From: UBA1240 sp045599185
GTDB taxonomy: Bacteria > Spirochaetota > Spirochaetia > Treponematales > Treponemataceae
Direction: 5' to 3'
Length of the DNA stretch: 64,000 bases
Assembly: GCA_045599185.1 (NCBI GenBank)
Contig: JAZRVO010000022.1
Span: forward strand, 7,953-71,952
Shown: one piece after another, positions 17,154 to 24,909 of the stretch
Layout: the number at the start of each line of letters is the position of its first letter
Numbering within the stretch: the stretch's first letter is position 1
Program-made: the position numbers and the translations under genes
The notes under the pieces: generated by a model
The model's database searches: none
What the model was told of the DNA's origin: nothing
Seen by the model: the letters and a program-made list of their open reading frames with translations, nothing else

Positions 17154-17172
17154 TCAGATTTCAGTAAAAAAC

Positions 17173-17216
17173 AAAAAAGCAGGCAATGCTGTAAAAAGTA
17201 TTGCCTGCTTTTTTGT
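17173..17216 (+). terminator. Terminator of the ABC transporter operon
   Basis: AAAAGCAGGCAAT pairs with ATTGCCTGCTTTT and is followed by a T-run. Confidence 0.9.
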
Positions 17217-17237
17217 TTCTGCCATTATAAAAAAAAG

Positions 17238-17266
17238 TGGCAAAAACAAAATTCCTGCGGTAAAAT
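17238..17266 (+). promoter_or_regulatory. Leaderless promoter of the chemoreceptor gene
   Basis: TGGCAA (17238-17243), 17 nt, TAAAAT (17261-17266), then 6 nt and ATG at 17273. No Shine-Dalgarno is present. Confidence 0.5.
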
Positions 17267-17272
17267 GGTTTC

Positions 17273-19087
17273 ATGAAGTCTTTAAAAACACAAATTTCTA
17301 CATTATGCGCACTTATTGCACTGTTTATGGCTTTGGGGCTTGGCAGTTTTTCAATTTACAGTTCAGCTTCGTCGCTAAAAAAAGTTTACGGCGAAAGCGT
17401 GGCTGACAATGCCAAAAACATGTCCATGCTTGTAAATGCAAGCCTTGATAACCAGATTTCGCTTCTTCAGTCTATTGGCCGCCGCCCTGCAATTATGAAC
17501 CGGTACACGCCTTTGGAAGAAAAAATTGAAAGCCTGAAACAGGATGCGCTTGTTGGGGCTGAAAACGGTGTTTTGCGCTACGGCATTGCCGATTTGAAGG
17601 GAAAAACCCTGATGACCAATGGAAATACTTCTGATGTTTCTGACCGTGATTATTTTAAAGCTTCACTTCGTGGCCGCAATTTTGTAACAGCGCCAATGCT
17701 TGCAAAGTCTGACGGAACCTGGATTAGTATATGTTCCATACCGCTGAGGGACGAAACCAACGGCATTTATTCAGTTCTTTTTGTTGTTATAAACGGCAAT
17801 TTTTTAAGCAATTCTCTTGCTTCACTGAATAAAAATGATTCTGAAAAAGTGTGGGTTATTGACGGCACGGGCACAACCATTGCCAGCAAGGATTTTTCGG
17901 AAGTAGAAAATTCCGTAAATTATCTTGCTGCTGCCGATAAAGACGCAGGGCTTGCAGGCATTGCCGGCCTTTATAAAACGGCTTTAACTGGTGTAAGCGG
18001 TGCAATGTCCTACAAATATACGGATGACAAGCAGTATTTCTGCGGATATTCTACCATAGAAGAATACGGCTGGACGGTGCTTTTTCAGAAAAGTTTTGTA
18101 GAAATTCACGGCTTCATGCAGGATTTGTTTTTTGCGCTTCTTGCCGGTGGCGTTGCATATTTTCTGATTGCCCTGTTTATTTCGCGTGTTATGGGCGTGC
18201 GTTTGGGTAAGGTTGTAGTTGTAGTTGAAAAAGTTCTGCGCCGCATGGCAGGCGGCAATTATGTTGAAGAACCGGAAGAAGCCGCTGAAATGGAAAATAT
18301 TCTGCTGCGTAAAGATGAACTGGGCAGTATGGCTCATGCTTTGGATGAGATGCAGAAAAAAACCGTTAATTTAATAGAAACCATCAGTATTTCCGTAAGC
18401 CAGATTAACGACGGCAATGGTCAGATAACGGCGGCAAGTCAGTCAATTTCTACCGGTGCAAGCGAACAGGCAAGTGCCAGTGAAAAAATGGCCAGTCAGG
18501 TTCAGAACATAGGTGCAAGCATCAGCAAAACTGCCGACAATACGCGCGGTGCCGTTACAATTTCCGAAACTGTGGTTAACGATGCCAATGCCGGGGCTGC
18601 GGCGGTGCAGGCAACCTACGACATGATGAAGGAAATTGCTTCTAAAGTGCAGGTTATTGGTGCTGTTGCCGCGCAAACCAACCGTCTGGCATTAAATGCC
18701 GCAATTGAAGCTGCGCGTGCAGGCGAAAGCGGCCGCGGTTTTGCGGTTGTTGCAGGCGAAGTGCGAAAGCTTGCCGAACGCAGCCAGACAGCTGCATTTG
18801 AAATAACAGACCTTACAAGCAAAAGTCTTACCGTTGCCGAAGATGCAACAGCAAAAATCAATTATGTTACCAGCGGCATAAAGGAAACCGCGGAACTTAT
18901 TCAGGGTATTGGCAAGGAGTGCGATGCCCAGAACATTGAAGTTATGCAAATCAGTTCCGGCATTCATCAGAATGATTTGGTAATTCAGCAAAACGCATCG
19001 GCTTCCGAAGAACTGGCAAGCATGGCAGAAGAACTTTCTTCCCAGACAATGTCACTGAAAGACACAATTTCGTTCTTCAGAATATAG
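17273..19087 (+). CDS. Methyl-accepting chemotaxis protein with Cache sensor
   Basis: 604-residue transmembrane chemoreceptor. TM1 about 8-30, periplasmic double-Cache-like sensor about 35-280 (DRDYFKASLRG, GTWISICSIPL, VWVIDGTGTTI), TM2 about 285-305, a short HAMP-like linker, then a cytoplasmic coiled coil whose hairpin tip carries AAQTNRLALNAAIEAARAGE. The tip reads NRLAL rather than the commoner NLLAL. There is no C-terminal pentapeptide tether. It lies directly downstream of the sugar importer operon but has its own promoter and terminator, so a link to sugar sensing is only suggested. cheB and cheR are also in this window. Confidence 0.92.
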   Translation: MKSLKTQISTLCALIALFMALGLGSFSIYSSASSLKKVYGESVADNAKNMSMLVNASLDNQISLLQSIGRRPAIMNRYTPLEEKIESLKQDALVGAENGVLRYGIADLKGKTLMTNGNTSDVSDRDYFKASLRGRNFVTAPMLAKSDGTWISICSIPLRDETNGIYSVLFVVINGNFLSNSLASLNKNDSEKVWVIDGTGTTIASKDFSEVENSVNYLAAADKDAGLAGIAGLYKTALTGVSGAMSYKYTDDKQYFCGYSTIEEYGWTVLFQKSFVEIHGFMQDLFFALLAGGVAYFLIALFISRVMGVRLGKVVVVVEKVLRRMAGGNYVEEPEEAAEMENILLRKDELGSMAHALDEMQKKTVNLIETISISVSQINDGNGQITAASQSISTGASEQASASEKMASQVQNIGASISKTADNTRGAVTISETVVNDANAGAAAVQATYDMMKEIASKVQVIGAVAAQTNRLALNAAIEAARAGESGRGFAVVAGEVRKLAERSQTAAFEITDLTSKSLTVAEDATAKINYVTSGIKETAELIQGIGKECDAQNIEVMQISSGIHQNDLVIQQNASASEELASMAEELSSQTMSLKDTISFFRI

Positions 19088-19118
19088 TTTCGCTGATTTA
19101 TCGATTATTGGAATAAGC

Positions 19119-19158
19119 AAAAGCCCTGTTTTGCACAACCAAAGCAGGGCTTTTTTTT
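19119..19158 (+). terminator. Terminator after the chemoreceptor gene
   Basis: AAGCCCTG (19121-19128) pairs with CAGGGCTT (19145-19152), then TTTTTT. Confidence 0.85.
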
Positions 19159-19257
19159 GTAATGCAGAAGCTGTCTGCCCGAAACAATTTATCATGAAAG
19201 AAAAAGTGTCGAAATAATTTTGAATTATTGAATATTTGTTTTTTTTATTGTGGAATA

Positions 19258-19436
19258 GCCCGAATGCCGGGTTTTAAAGTTCTGTCATCTCGAATTTATT
19301 TCGGAATTCGCAGCTTTTGCTGCTTGCTTTATCTCTAACCGTTGCTTGGTGTATGCACGGCATGCGCTACTTGATTTTCTCTAATTTCCGTTGAGTCTAT
19401 GCGCAAAGCCCATAGTTTTCGCAAAAGCGAAAACTA
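19258..19436 (+). repeat. Dispersed modular repeat, copy A
   Basis: Starts with CCCGAATGCCGGGTTTTAAA, then a TGTCAT-CCGAA-TTTCGGAA type inverted module, a GCTGCTTGCTTTATCTCTAACC module, and ends in the perfect hairpin TAGTTTTCGC-AAAA-GCGAAAACTA (19413-19436). Related copies are at 19697, 35352 (also inverted), 42985, 58437 and 62514. Confidence 0.7.
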
Positions 19437-19696
19437 CAGACACGGTAAAAAAAGCGCGAAAACTGCTGGGTTGTAGAAGAAGCAAAAAAAACTACATATA
19501 TGGTAAAAAAGATGTAAATTGTGAGCAAATGTGAAAACTACGCCAATTTATATGAGTTTTGCAAAAACTGCGACTATTTTTATGAAAGTTTGAATGTGCT
19601 TTTGTTTTCTGCAAAAACTATTTTATTTTTGCAGAATGAAACACCATTATTTTACCCTGTGAAACAATAGTGTTTTATCAGATAAAACTTTTATCA

Positions 19697-19850
19697 GCTC
19701 GAATACCGAGTTTAAAACTTTTGTCATTCCGAACTCGTTTCGGAATCAGCAGCTTTTGCTGCTTGCGGTGTCTCTAACCGTTGTTTGGTGTAGGCAAAAG
19801 CCCCCAGTTTTTGCTTTGCAAAAGCTGCGACTATTTTTATGCAAGTTCCC
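19697..19850 (+). repeat. Dispersed modular repeat, copy B
   Basis: Aligns with copy A over about 98 bases: GAATACCGAGTTTAAAAC, TTTGTCATTCCGAACTCG followed by TTTCGGAATC, then GCTGCTTGCGGTGTCTCTAA. TTCCGAA/TTTCGGAA makes a small palindrome inside. The copies lie about 440 bases apart. Confidence 0.7.
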
Positions 19851-20410
19851 CGCAAAAAAAAAATTTTGCGGCTACATTTAAAAATTTTCTAGCTATTCTC
19901 AAAGTTTAGAATCGCCATTCTCAAAAATAAATTTAAACGCACTAATTTTTGATTTTAAACGCAAAAATTTTTTATTGCTGGTGGAAAAATATTTATCCGA
20001 ATAGGGTTCAACTTGTCATGCTGAGCTTGTCTCAGTATCTGCTACAAGTGTTTTATGATTATCTTGTAGTATATTCTGCTGTAAACAACTTGCAATCTTA
20101 AAAAAAAATTTTTTCAAACATTTAGACTCCTTTTTTTAAGATGTGAAAAGACTGAAATAAAGTAAAATTGTCAGAAAAACCTTCAAAAGTACAGATGTTG
20201 CAAATTTCGCAGGTGTCACAAAATCCAATATAAAGCATTTTTTGTTTTTCTACCAATCTCCCCTATTTTTGCGAAGCAAAAATAGGGGACTTGAGTCCAG
20301 ACAATCGGCAGTAAGAGAAAAATTGAACAGCTCAAGTATAAATCTTTTATAAATCTTCGCCAAAAGTGCATAAAAATTATTTTTGAGTTAATTAATAAAG
20401 CGGAGGTATT

Positions 20411-21229
20411 ATGAAAAATCAGAAAATGATTCCGATTACCAATGCCGTAATGTTTGCCAAAGTAATGCAGGACAAAGAACTCTGCCGGCAGGTTCTGGAA
20501 ACGTTGCTTCAAATTGAAATTGACCATCTGGAAGACGTAAAGACCGAAGAGGTGCTGAAGCCGGCGCTGGAAACAAAGGGCGTGCGCCTGGATGTGTTCG
20601 TTAAAAACAGCACCGCGGTTTTTGATGTGGAACTGCAAATGACGAACACCGGCAATCTGCCGTTACGCGCACGCTATTATCAGGCAGTCTGCGACTACGA
20701 CGTGCTGAAAACTGGCGCACCGTACCAGGAACTGAAGCAAAGCTATGTAATATTCCTTTGCCCGTTCGACCTTACTGACGACGGCGAAGTTTGTTACGTG
20801 GTAGAAAGCGCCGTAAACGGCAGGGTAAGCGAAAAATACAACAACAAATGCAAAAAGCTGTTCTTCAATTTCACAAAATTTGCCAGTTGTGATAATATTC
20901 ATACATCGGCGCTGCTAAAATTTTTTGCAAGCGGTCAGCCCAGCGACGACCTTACGAAGCGCTTGAGCGAAAAAGTAGTAGAAAACAACGGCCACGAAAA
21001 GTGGCGGAGGGAAAACATGACACTGGAAATGTACGTAGAAGACAGAATGTTTGAAGCCAAACAAGCCGCATTTGAAGATGGTCTTGAACGCGGTTCATTT
21101 CAAACAAAATACGAAACAGCGCGGAATATGATTTTTGATGATTTATCTTTTGAAACCATCAGTAAATATACCGGGCTTTCTGTAGAAGCTGTTCAAGAAA
21201 TCGCAGACGAACTAAACGCTGATAAATAA
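20411..21229 (+). CDS. Rpn family nuclease (PD-(D/E)XK transposase-like)
   Basis: 272 residues. Rpn proteins are PD-(D/E)XK DNA endonucleases that promote recombination and, in enterobacteria, have been linked to phage defence. The catalytic core is visible as Asp61 in RLDVFVK and the ExQ motif Glu74-x-Gln76 in VFDVELQ. The C-terminal 70 residues form a separate helical module ending in VEAVQEIADELNADK, shared with the second Rpn gene at the other end of the window. GGAGG precedes the start. An internal ATG at 21017 has its own perfect ribosome binding site (see separate entry). It sits in a repeat-rich accessory region and has a terminator after it. Confidence 0.88.
   Translation: MKNQKMIPITNAVMFAKVMQDKELCRQVLETLLQIEIDHLEDVKTEEVLKPALETKGVRLDVFVKNSTAVFDVELQMTNTGNLPLRARYYQAVCDYDVLKTGAPYQELKQSYVIFLCPFDLTDDGEVCYVVESAVNGRVSEKYNNKCKKLFFNFTKFASCDNIHTSALLKFFASGQPSDDLTKRLSEKVVENNGHEKWRRENMTLEMYVEDRMFEAKQAAFEDGLERGSFQTKYETARNMIFDDLSFETISKYTGLSVEAVQEIADELNADK
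21017..21229 (+). CDS. Candidate intragenic short Rpn protein
   Basis: In-frame internal start within the Rpn gene: GGAGG (21006-21010), 6 nt, ATG (21017). It would make a 70-residue protein consisting only of the helical C-terminal module (MTLEMYVEDR at its start). For E. coli Rpn genes an in-frame short C-terminal product that inhibits the full-length nuclease is known; the same layout here suggests an equivalent. The other Rpn gene in this window has the same arrangement. Expression is inferred, not shown. Confidence 0.55.
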   Translation: MTLEMYVEDRMFEAKQAAFEDGLERGSFQTKYETARNMIFDDLSFETISKYTGLSVEAVQEIADELNADK

Positions 21230-21264
21230 AATCAATTATTTTCTAAAAACAACTTATAAATATC

Positions 21265-21308
21265 AAAAAAACATCGTGAAGACCAAAGCCTTCGCGATGT
21301 TTTTTTTG
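21265..21308 (+). terminator. Terminator after the Rpn gene
   Basis: ACATCGTGAAG (21271-21281) pairs with CTTCGCGATGT (21290-21300), then TTTTTTT. Confidence 0.85.
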
Positions 21309-21577
21309 TGTCCCTGCCTGCCTGCATAAAAAATGCTTTTTATCTGGATAGCGCATAAATTTTCTGGCGCTCTGCATCGAGGCGGGTTGATATAAAAAAA
21401 ATCATAAATTTCCTCAAAATAATCTATAAAAACTACCCCAAAATTTCAATTTTTAAAAAATTTGCTTACGCAAATAGTGGAAGTCCGACAAAGAGCTGGC
21501 TATCCCAGCTCTTTCACGGTTGCAAAATTTTTCAAATTTAAAAAGGTTACAAAAAAATAAAAAAAATTGAATTTAGG
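21309..21577 (+). other. Upstream region of the porin gene
   Basis: No gene. Contains a perfect 10-bp hairpin AAAGAGCTGG-CTATC-CCAGCTCTTT (21490-21514) flanked by T/A-rich arms with TTTGC-TTAC-GCAAA just before it (about 21464-21477). These structures precede the porin promoter and could be an upstream terminator or a protein-binding cruciform. Confidence 0.45.
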
Positions 21578-21607
21578 TTGACAAAAAAAAAAAAAATGTC
21601 ATATTAC
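21578..21607 (+). promoter_or_regulatory. Porin promoter with an A14 homopolymer in the spacer
   Basis: TTGACA (21578-21583) and TATTAC (21602-21607) are separated by 18 nt that consist mostly of an uninterrupted A-run (14 A including the last base of the -35). Slippage of the run would change spacer length and promoter strength. Confidence 0.6.
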
Positions 21608-21667
21608 CTTAACAATTATTTTGGCTGGGGTAATGCAATCGCCACGGTCAAAAAAAGGAGTTTTTAA

Positions 21668-23074
21668 ATGAAAAAGATTATTGCAATCTTGACCGCTCTT
21701 GCTGTAGTTTCTATGGCATTTGCACAGACAGTGTCAATCACTAACACACTGTCAACAGAACCAGTTGTAAAAATTGGTGCTGAAGATGGCGTACTTGGCG
21801 CAAAGTGGGGTTTTGGTGATGAAAACTTCCTCCGCGAACAGGTAGAAGGAAAAGCAGAAACACTTGACGCTCGTGCAACAGCATGGGCACGTGTTCGTTT
21901 CAATGCTCAGACAAAAGACACTGAAAAAGATTCACTTTTGAATGTAAAACCACAGTGGCATTTTGGTGTTGAACAGATGAAAGCTGCTGCTCTTCTTAAA
22001 CCAGTTGACTTCCTTGAAGTATTTATTGGTGACCGTGATGCTTCATTTAATAAAGGATTTGGTCCTTCAATTGCTTGGGAAAACGGAAACACGACTATTG
22101 GATATACCAATAAAGATGTTGATGGAATTTCAATCGGTCATGTTACTGGTGCTTGGCAGAATGTTCAAAATGCTGAATCAGGACTTTATGTTGCTTACAC
22201 AGGCGTAGATAACCTTTGGATTGGTGGTGGTTTTGCTGCTGAAAAAGGTGGCGCTACATGGCAGAACAAAAGCCTTATCAAAAAAGGTGTTTTCGGACCT
22301 TTCCAGATTGGTGCTACATACAACACAGACCTTTTCGGTGTAGGTGCTAAATATGTTGGTCAGTTCGGCGGTTACAATGACAGAGGTGCTAAAAAAGGTA
22401 ATGAAACCGGTGATTTGTTAAATGGTAAATCAAACGATTACACAGCTGCTAAATACAACCACCACAACATCTATGCTGGCTTCGAATTCAAAGGTTTGCA
22501 GGATGCTAAAGTTGAAACCAAAATCGGTGCTGCTGTAGACTTTGATACACACAAAGCTTCTGATGTTATGAATACAAAAGCAAATCCAACTGATGATGGT
22601 TACTATGCTGTAAAAGAATACACAGCTTTCGCTGTAAGTGCTAACGCAGGATTTGACTTCCGCAATGGTATTGGTGATACAGTTGCTGTAACAGTTGCTT
22701 ACCAGTCAATCGACGGTAAAAAATCAAAAGTTCTTCCTTTCTACATCGGAAACGACTTGACCTACACAATGGACAATGCAAAATTCAGCTTGCACACTTC
22801 TTATATGCAGGGTGCTTTGAATAATGCAAAAAAAACATACACAGATCAGACAAAAGTTGGTGATGCACTTTTTGCAAACTATGCTTCTTTGATTACTTTG
22901 AAACCTGAATTCACTTTCAGCATGGGTGCACACTCATTCAACTTCGGTGTTGAAACACAGGTTGCAAACCAGATCAAATACAATCAGAAAACTTCAGCTG
23001 ACTGGGCATTCACTTCTATGTACGGAAAGAAAGCTGTTGTTAAGTTCCCAATGTCTTGGACTTACAACTTCTAA
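21668..23074 (+). CDS. Outer-membrane beta-barrel porin
   Basis: 468-residue predicted outer-membrane protein. A signal peptide ends at AFA-Q (cleavage after residue 19). The mature chain alternates polar and hydrophobic residues in short strands, is rich in Gly, Lys, Tyr and Thr, lacks Cys, and ends in the aromatic TYNF, the usual terminal strand signature for outer-membrane insertion. It resembles treponeme porin-like proteins of unknown specificity rather than the major sheath protein. Codon use is strongly biased (GCT, AAA, GGT), unlike neighbours, which suggests very high expression. AAAGGAG precedes the ATG. The homopolymer in its promoter hints at phase-variable expression. Confidence 0.82.
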   Translation: MKKIIAILTALAVVSMAFAQTVSITNTLSTEPVVKIGAEDGVLGAKWGFGDENFLREQVEGKAETLDARATAWARVRFNAQTKDTEKDSLLNVKPQWHFGVEQMKAAALLKPVDFLEVFIGDRDASFNKGFGPSIAWENGNTTIGYTNKDVDGISIGHVTGAWQNVQNAESGLYVAYTGVDNLWIGGGFAAEKGGATWQNKSLIKKGVFGPFQIGATYNTDLFGVGAKYVGQFGGYNDRGAKKGNETGDLLNGKSNDYTAAKYNHHNIYAGFEFKGLQDAKVETKIGAAVDFDTHKASDVMNTKANPTDDGYYAVKEYTAFAVSANAGFDFRNGIGDTVAVTVAYQSIDGKKSKVLPFYIGNDLTYTMDNAKFSLHTSYMQGALNNAKKTYTDQTKVGDALFANYASLITLKPEFTFSMGAHSFNFGVETQVANQIKYNQKTSADWAFTSMYGKKAVVKFPMSWTYNF

Positions 23075-23101
23075 TTTAAGCCTAACGGCATAAATTAAAT
23101 T

Positions 23102-23155
23102 GCTTAAGTGGCAGGTGCTTGCAAAAGTGCCTGCCGCTTTAAGCCGGTTTTTACA
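23102..23155 (+). terminator. Terminator after the porin gene
   Basis: GCTTAAGTGGCAGGTGC pairs with GTGCCTGCCGCTTTAAGC, followed by CGGTTTTT. Confidence 0.85.
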
Positions 23156-23218
23156 AAAGTCAAAGCACCTGGTTTTGGTTTTTATAAAAGCTGAAAAAAA
23201 AGCGGTGCATATCCGCCG

Positions 23219-23330
23219 GTCATTCTGAACAAATAAGTGTCATGCCGAACTTGTTTCAGAATCCACAGCAGTTACGGCACAGATGCCGAAACGAGTTCGG
23301 CATGACAAAGAAAGCAGTGCATGGCTGCTA
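23219..23330 (+). repeat. Tandem inverted-repeat unit, copy 1
   Basis: About 112-base unit containing arms TGTCATGCCGAACTTGTTTC and GAAACGAGTTCGGCATGACA (20 nt, one mismatch) around a 30-nt core ACAGCAGTTACGGCACA. Repeated immediately downstream. Confidence 0.75.
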
Positions 23331-23424
23331 GTCATTTTGAACAAATGTCATTCTGAACTTGTTTCAGAATCCACAGCAGTTACGGCACATATGCCGAAAG
23401 AACTTCGGCATGACAAAGCGGCAC
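23331..23424 (+). repeat. Tandem inverted-repeat unit, copy 2
   Basis: Second copy with the same ACAGCAGTTACGGCACA core. Its left arm (TGTCATTCTGAACTTG) has drifted from its right arm (AACTTCGGCATGACA), so the cruciform is weaker than in copy 1. Confidence 0.72.
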
Positions 23425-23463
23425 AAAATGCCAGAGTTATAAGAAATAATAGGGCGGGGTAGT

Positions 23464-23564
23464 GGATAAACTTAGCGTAGAGCGGCAGGATGCTTTTTCA
23501 TTTTCAATTTTCCTTTATTTGTTGTTAGTGAATAACATTTCTACTTTTCTCACATAGTTTATCC
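23464..23564. repeat. Inverted-repeat-bounded element 1
   Basis: 101-base element bounded by GGATAAAC (23464-23471) and GTTTATCC (23557-23564). Its interior shares TTAGCGTAG, TTTTCAATT and CCTTTATTTGTTG with the element at 23600. On the minus strand a GGAAAATTGAAAATG stretch starts a 9-codon frame. Confidence 0.55.
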
Positions 23565-23599
23565 ATTTCCCCGGCTTAGCGTCATTCTAAAGTATAAGA

Positions 23600-23740
23600 C
23601 CCCATGAAAGGGTAAACTTTAGCGTAGGGCAGGTAAGGTTCTTTTTCGTTTTCAATTCTCCTTTATTTGTTGTTGTTATTTGAATTGATTTTGGAACAGA
23701 CATTACGATTCTCCTCATTAAAGTTTCCCCTTTTATGGGG
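23600..23740. repeat. Inverted-repeat-bounded element 2
   Basis: 141-base element with 22-nt imperfect terminal inverted repeats (23600-23621 and 23719-23740; CCCCATGAAAGGG and CCCCTTTTATGGGG cores). Interior is homologous to element 1. A minus-strand frame (ATG at 23721) is shared only partly, so coding is doubtful. Confidence 0.55.
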
Positions 23741-23781
23741 CTTTTGTTTTTGAATGGAAATAAAGATTTAATTATATATAT

Positions 23782-23860
23782 AAGCCCTGATGCACGCAAA
23801 AAAGCACACCTAGTGCGCGCTTCGCTTGCAATGGTGTGTTTTTTGTGTGTCTCAGGGCTT
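23782..23860. repeat. Long imperfect hairpin
   Basis: Arms 23782-23810 and 23833-23860 pair over about 28 positions: AAGCCCTGA with TCAGGGCTT and GCAAAAAAGCACACC with GGTGTGTTTTTTGTG. The direct repeat ATTATATATA occurs on both sides (23771-23780, 23889-23898). No T-run follows, so it is not a normal terminator. Confidence 0.65.
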
Positions 23861-24009
23861 TGACACAGATATTTAAATGTTTTCTTCTATTATATATACC
23901 AAAAACTGGCGTTTTACGTTGAAGGGGAGTGTGGAAGTATGGGGAAAAAATGCAGGGGCTTTTTGGTAATTATTTTGCTAATTTTATTTCATTTTGGCAG
24001 AATATAAAT

Positions 24010-24039
24010 TTGACAACTTGACAACTTTAAAGCTATACT
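24010..24039 (+). promoter_or_regulatory. Leaderless promoter of the toxin-antitoxin operon
   Basis: TTGACA (24010-24015), 18 nt, TATACT (24034-24039), then 6 nt and ATG at 24046. The tandem TTGACAACTTGACAACTT overlapping the -35 is a possible operator for the antitoxin. Confidence 0.7.
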
Positions 24040-24045
24040 AATTTC

Positions 24046-24300
24046 ATGATTCAAATGACAGTTGGTGATTTTAAAGCTCAGTTTTCCTCAGTTTTAGACA
24101 AAGTTCTTCAGGGCGAAGAAGTACAGATTTTGTATGGACGCTCCAAAAAAGCAGTAGCGCAACTTACAAAAGTAGAAGAAAAACCCAAAAAGAAAAAACG
24201 CCCTATTGGTTTATATGAACGCAAAGCAACATATTGGGAAGATGAAAATTTTGAGTTTACGCCCGAAAATCTTTTTGACAATATGGATGATTTGTTATAG
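24046..24300 (+). CDS. Phd/YefM-like antitoxin
   Basis: 84-residue antitoxin of a type II system. The N-terminal half has the prevent-host-death pattern (QMTVGDFKAQFSSVLDKVL, then EEVQILYGRSKKAVAQL) that dimerises and binds operator DNA; the charged C-terminal half (KPKKKKRP onward, acidic FTPENLFDNMDDLL tail) would wrap the toxin. The PIN toxin gene follows after 8 bases. No ribosome binding site precedes the ATG, which coincides with the predicted +1. Confidence 0.85.
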   Translation: MIQMTVGDFKAQFSSVLDKVLQGEEVQILYGRSKKAVAQLTKVEEKPKKKKRPIGLYERKATYWEDENFEFTPENLFDNMDDLL

Positions 24301-24308
24301 GAGAGAAA

Positions 24309-24713
24309 ATGAAATATTTGATAGATACTCATGTTTTTATATGGGCTTTAATGGATTCTAAAAAAATTAGTAAAAAAGTTTATGACATTATAGAAGATGA
24401 ATCTAACGAAGTTTTTATAAGTCCCATTAGTTTTTGGGAAATGGCAATAAAATGCCAGACAGGAAAACTTGTTTTAAATGGAATATCCGTTCTGCATCTT
24501 CCTCACATTGCCGAACAGTATGATTTTACCCTTTTAACGCCAGAACCATACGATTATGTAAGCATTGGAACAGTTCCTCAAAAAGAAAATCATCACGACC
24601 CGTTTGACCGAATGCTGATTCAGCAGGCAATACGCAATAATCTGGTTTTGTTAAGCAAAGACGAAAAATTCCAGCAGTACGAAGAAAACGGCTTGCAGCT
24701 ATTGTGGAATTGA
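24309..24713 (+). CDS. VapC-like PIN-domain toxin
   Basis: 134-residue PIN-domain ribonuclease. Acidic metal ligands are in place: Asp6 in LIDTHVFIW, Glu44 in SFWEMAIK, Asp97 and Asp100 in HHDPFDRM, and Asp118 in LLSKDEKF. Family members cleave tRNA or other RNA when freed from their antitoxin. TAGGAG stands 7 nt before the ATG, giving the toxin a strong ribosome binding site while the antitoxin has none. A terminator follows at 24801. Confidence 0.9.
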   Translation: MKYLIDTHVFIWALMDSKKISKKVYDIIEDESNEVFISPISFWEMAIKCQTGKLVLNGISVLHLPHIAEQYDFTLLTPEPYDYVSIGTVPQKENHHDPFDRMLIQQAIRNNLVLLSKDEKFQQYEENGLQLLWN

Positions 24714-24800
24714 TTTAGGACATCGCATTTTTAGAGCTAACCTTTGCTTAAACGAGCTTTTTTTCAGTTATTCTGCGTTTAATGTGAAAAGAATAAAAAA

Positions 24801-24839
24801 AGAATCGTTGCTATACAGCAAGTTTATAGCAACGATTCT
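24801..24839. terminator. Bidirectional terminator, toxin / beta-mannosidase
   Basis: Perfect 15-bp stem AGAATCGTTGCTATA (24801-24815) with TATAGCAACGATTCT (24825-24839), flanked by A-run and T-run. Confidence 0.9.
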
Positions 24840-24909
24840 TTCTGATTTTTTTATCCGTCATTCAGCGCCGTGCAAAAGCAAAAAGCACCAGCAAACGCGC
24901 GCGCATATT

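Larger units (their letters stand above)
19163..20410. other. Repeat-rich 1.25 kb non-coding stretch
   Basis: No convincing gene in any frame. It holds two copies of a modular repeat (annotated separately), a short TGTCATGCTGAGCTTGTCTC module (20012-20031), an AT-rich inverted repeat ATCTTAAAAAAA/TTTTTTTAAGAT (20095-20142), and a perfect 14-bp hairpin TCCCCTATTTTTGC-GAA-mirror (20259-20289). The copies of AACTACGCCAATTTATATG-like modules recur near 58530. Confidence 0.7.

Noticed and set aside
23219..23424. CRISPR-like array
   Set aside because: Only two adjacent units, self-complementary arms, unequal unit length and no cas genes.
23464..23740. Integron attC sites (known in some treponemes)
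   Set aside because: The ends GGATAAAC/GTTTATCC do not fit the RYYYAAC/GTTRRRY core sites and no integrase or cassette genes are present.
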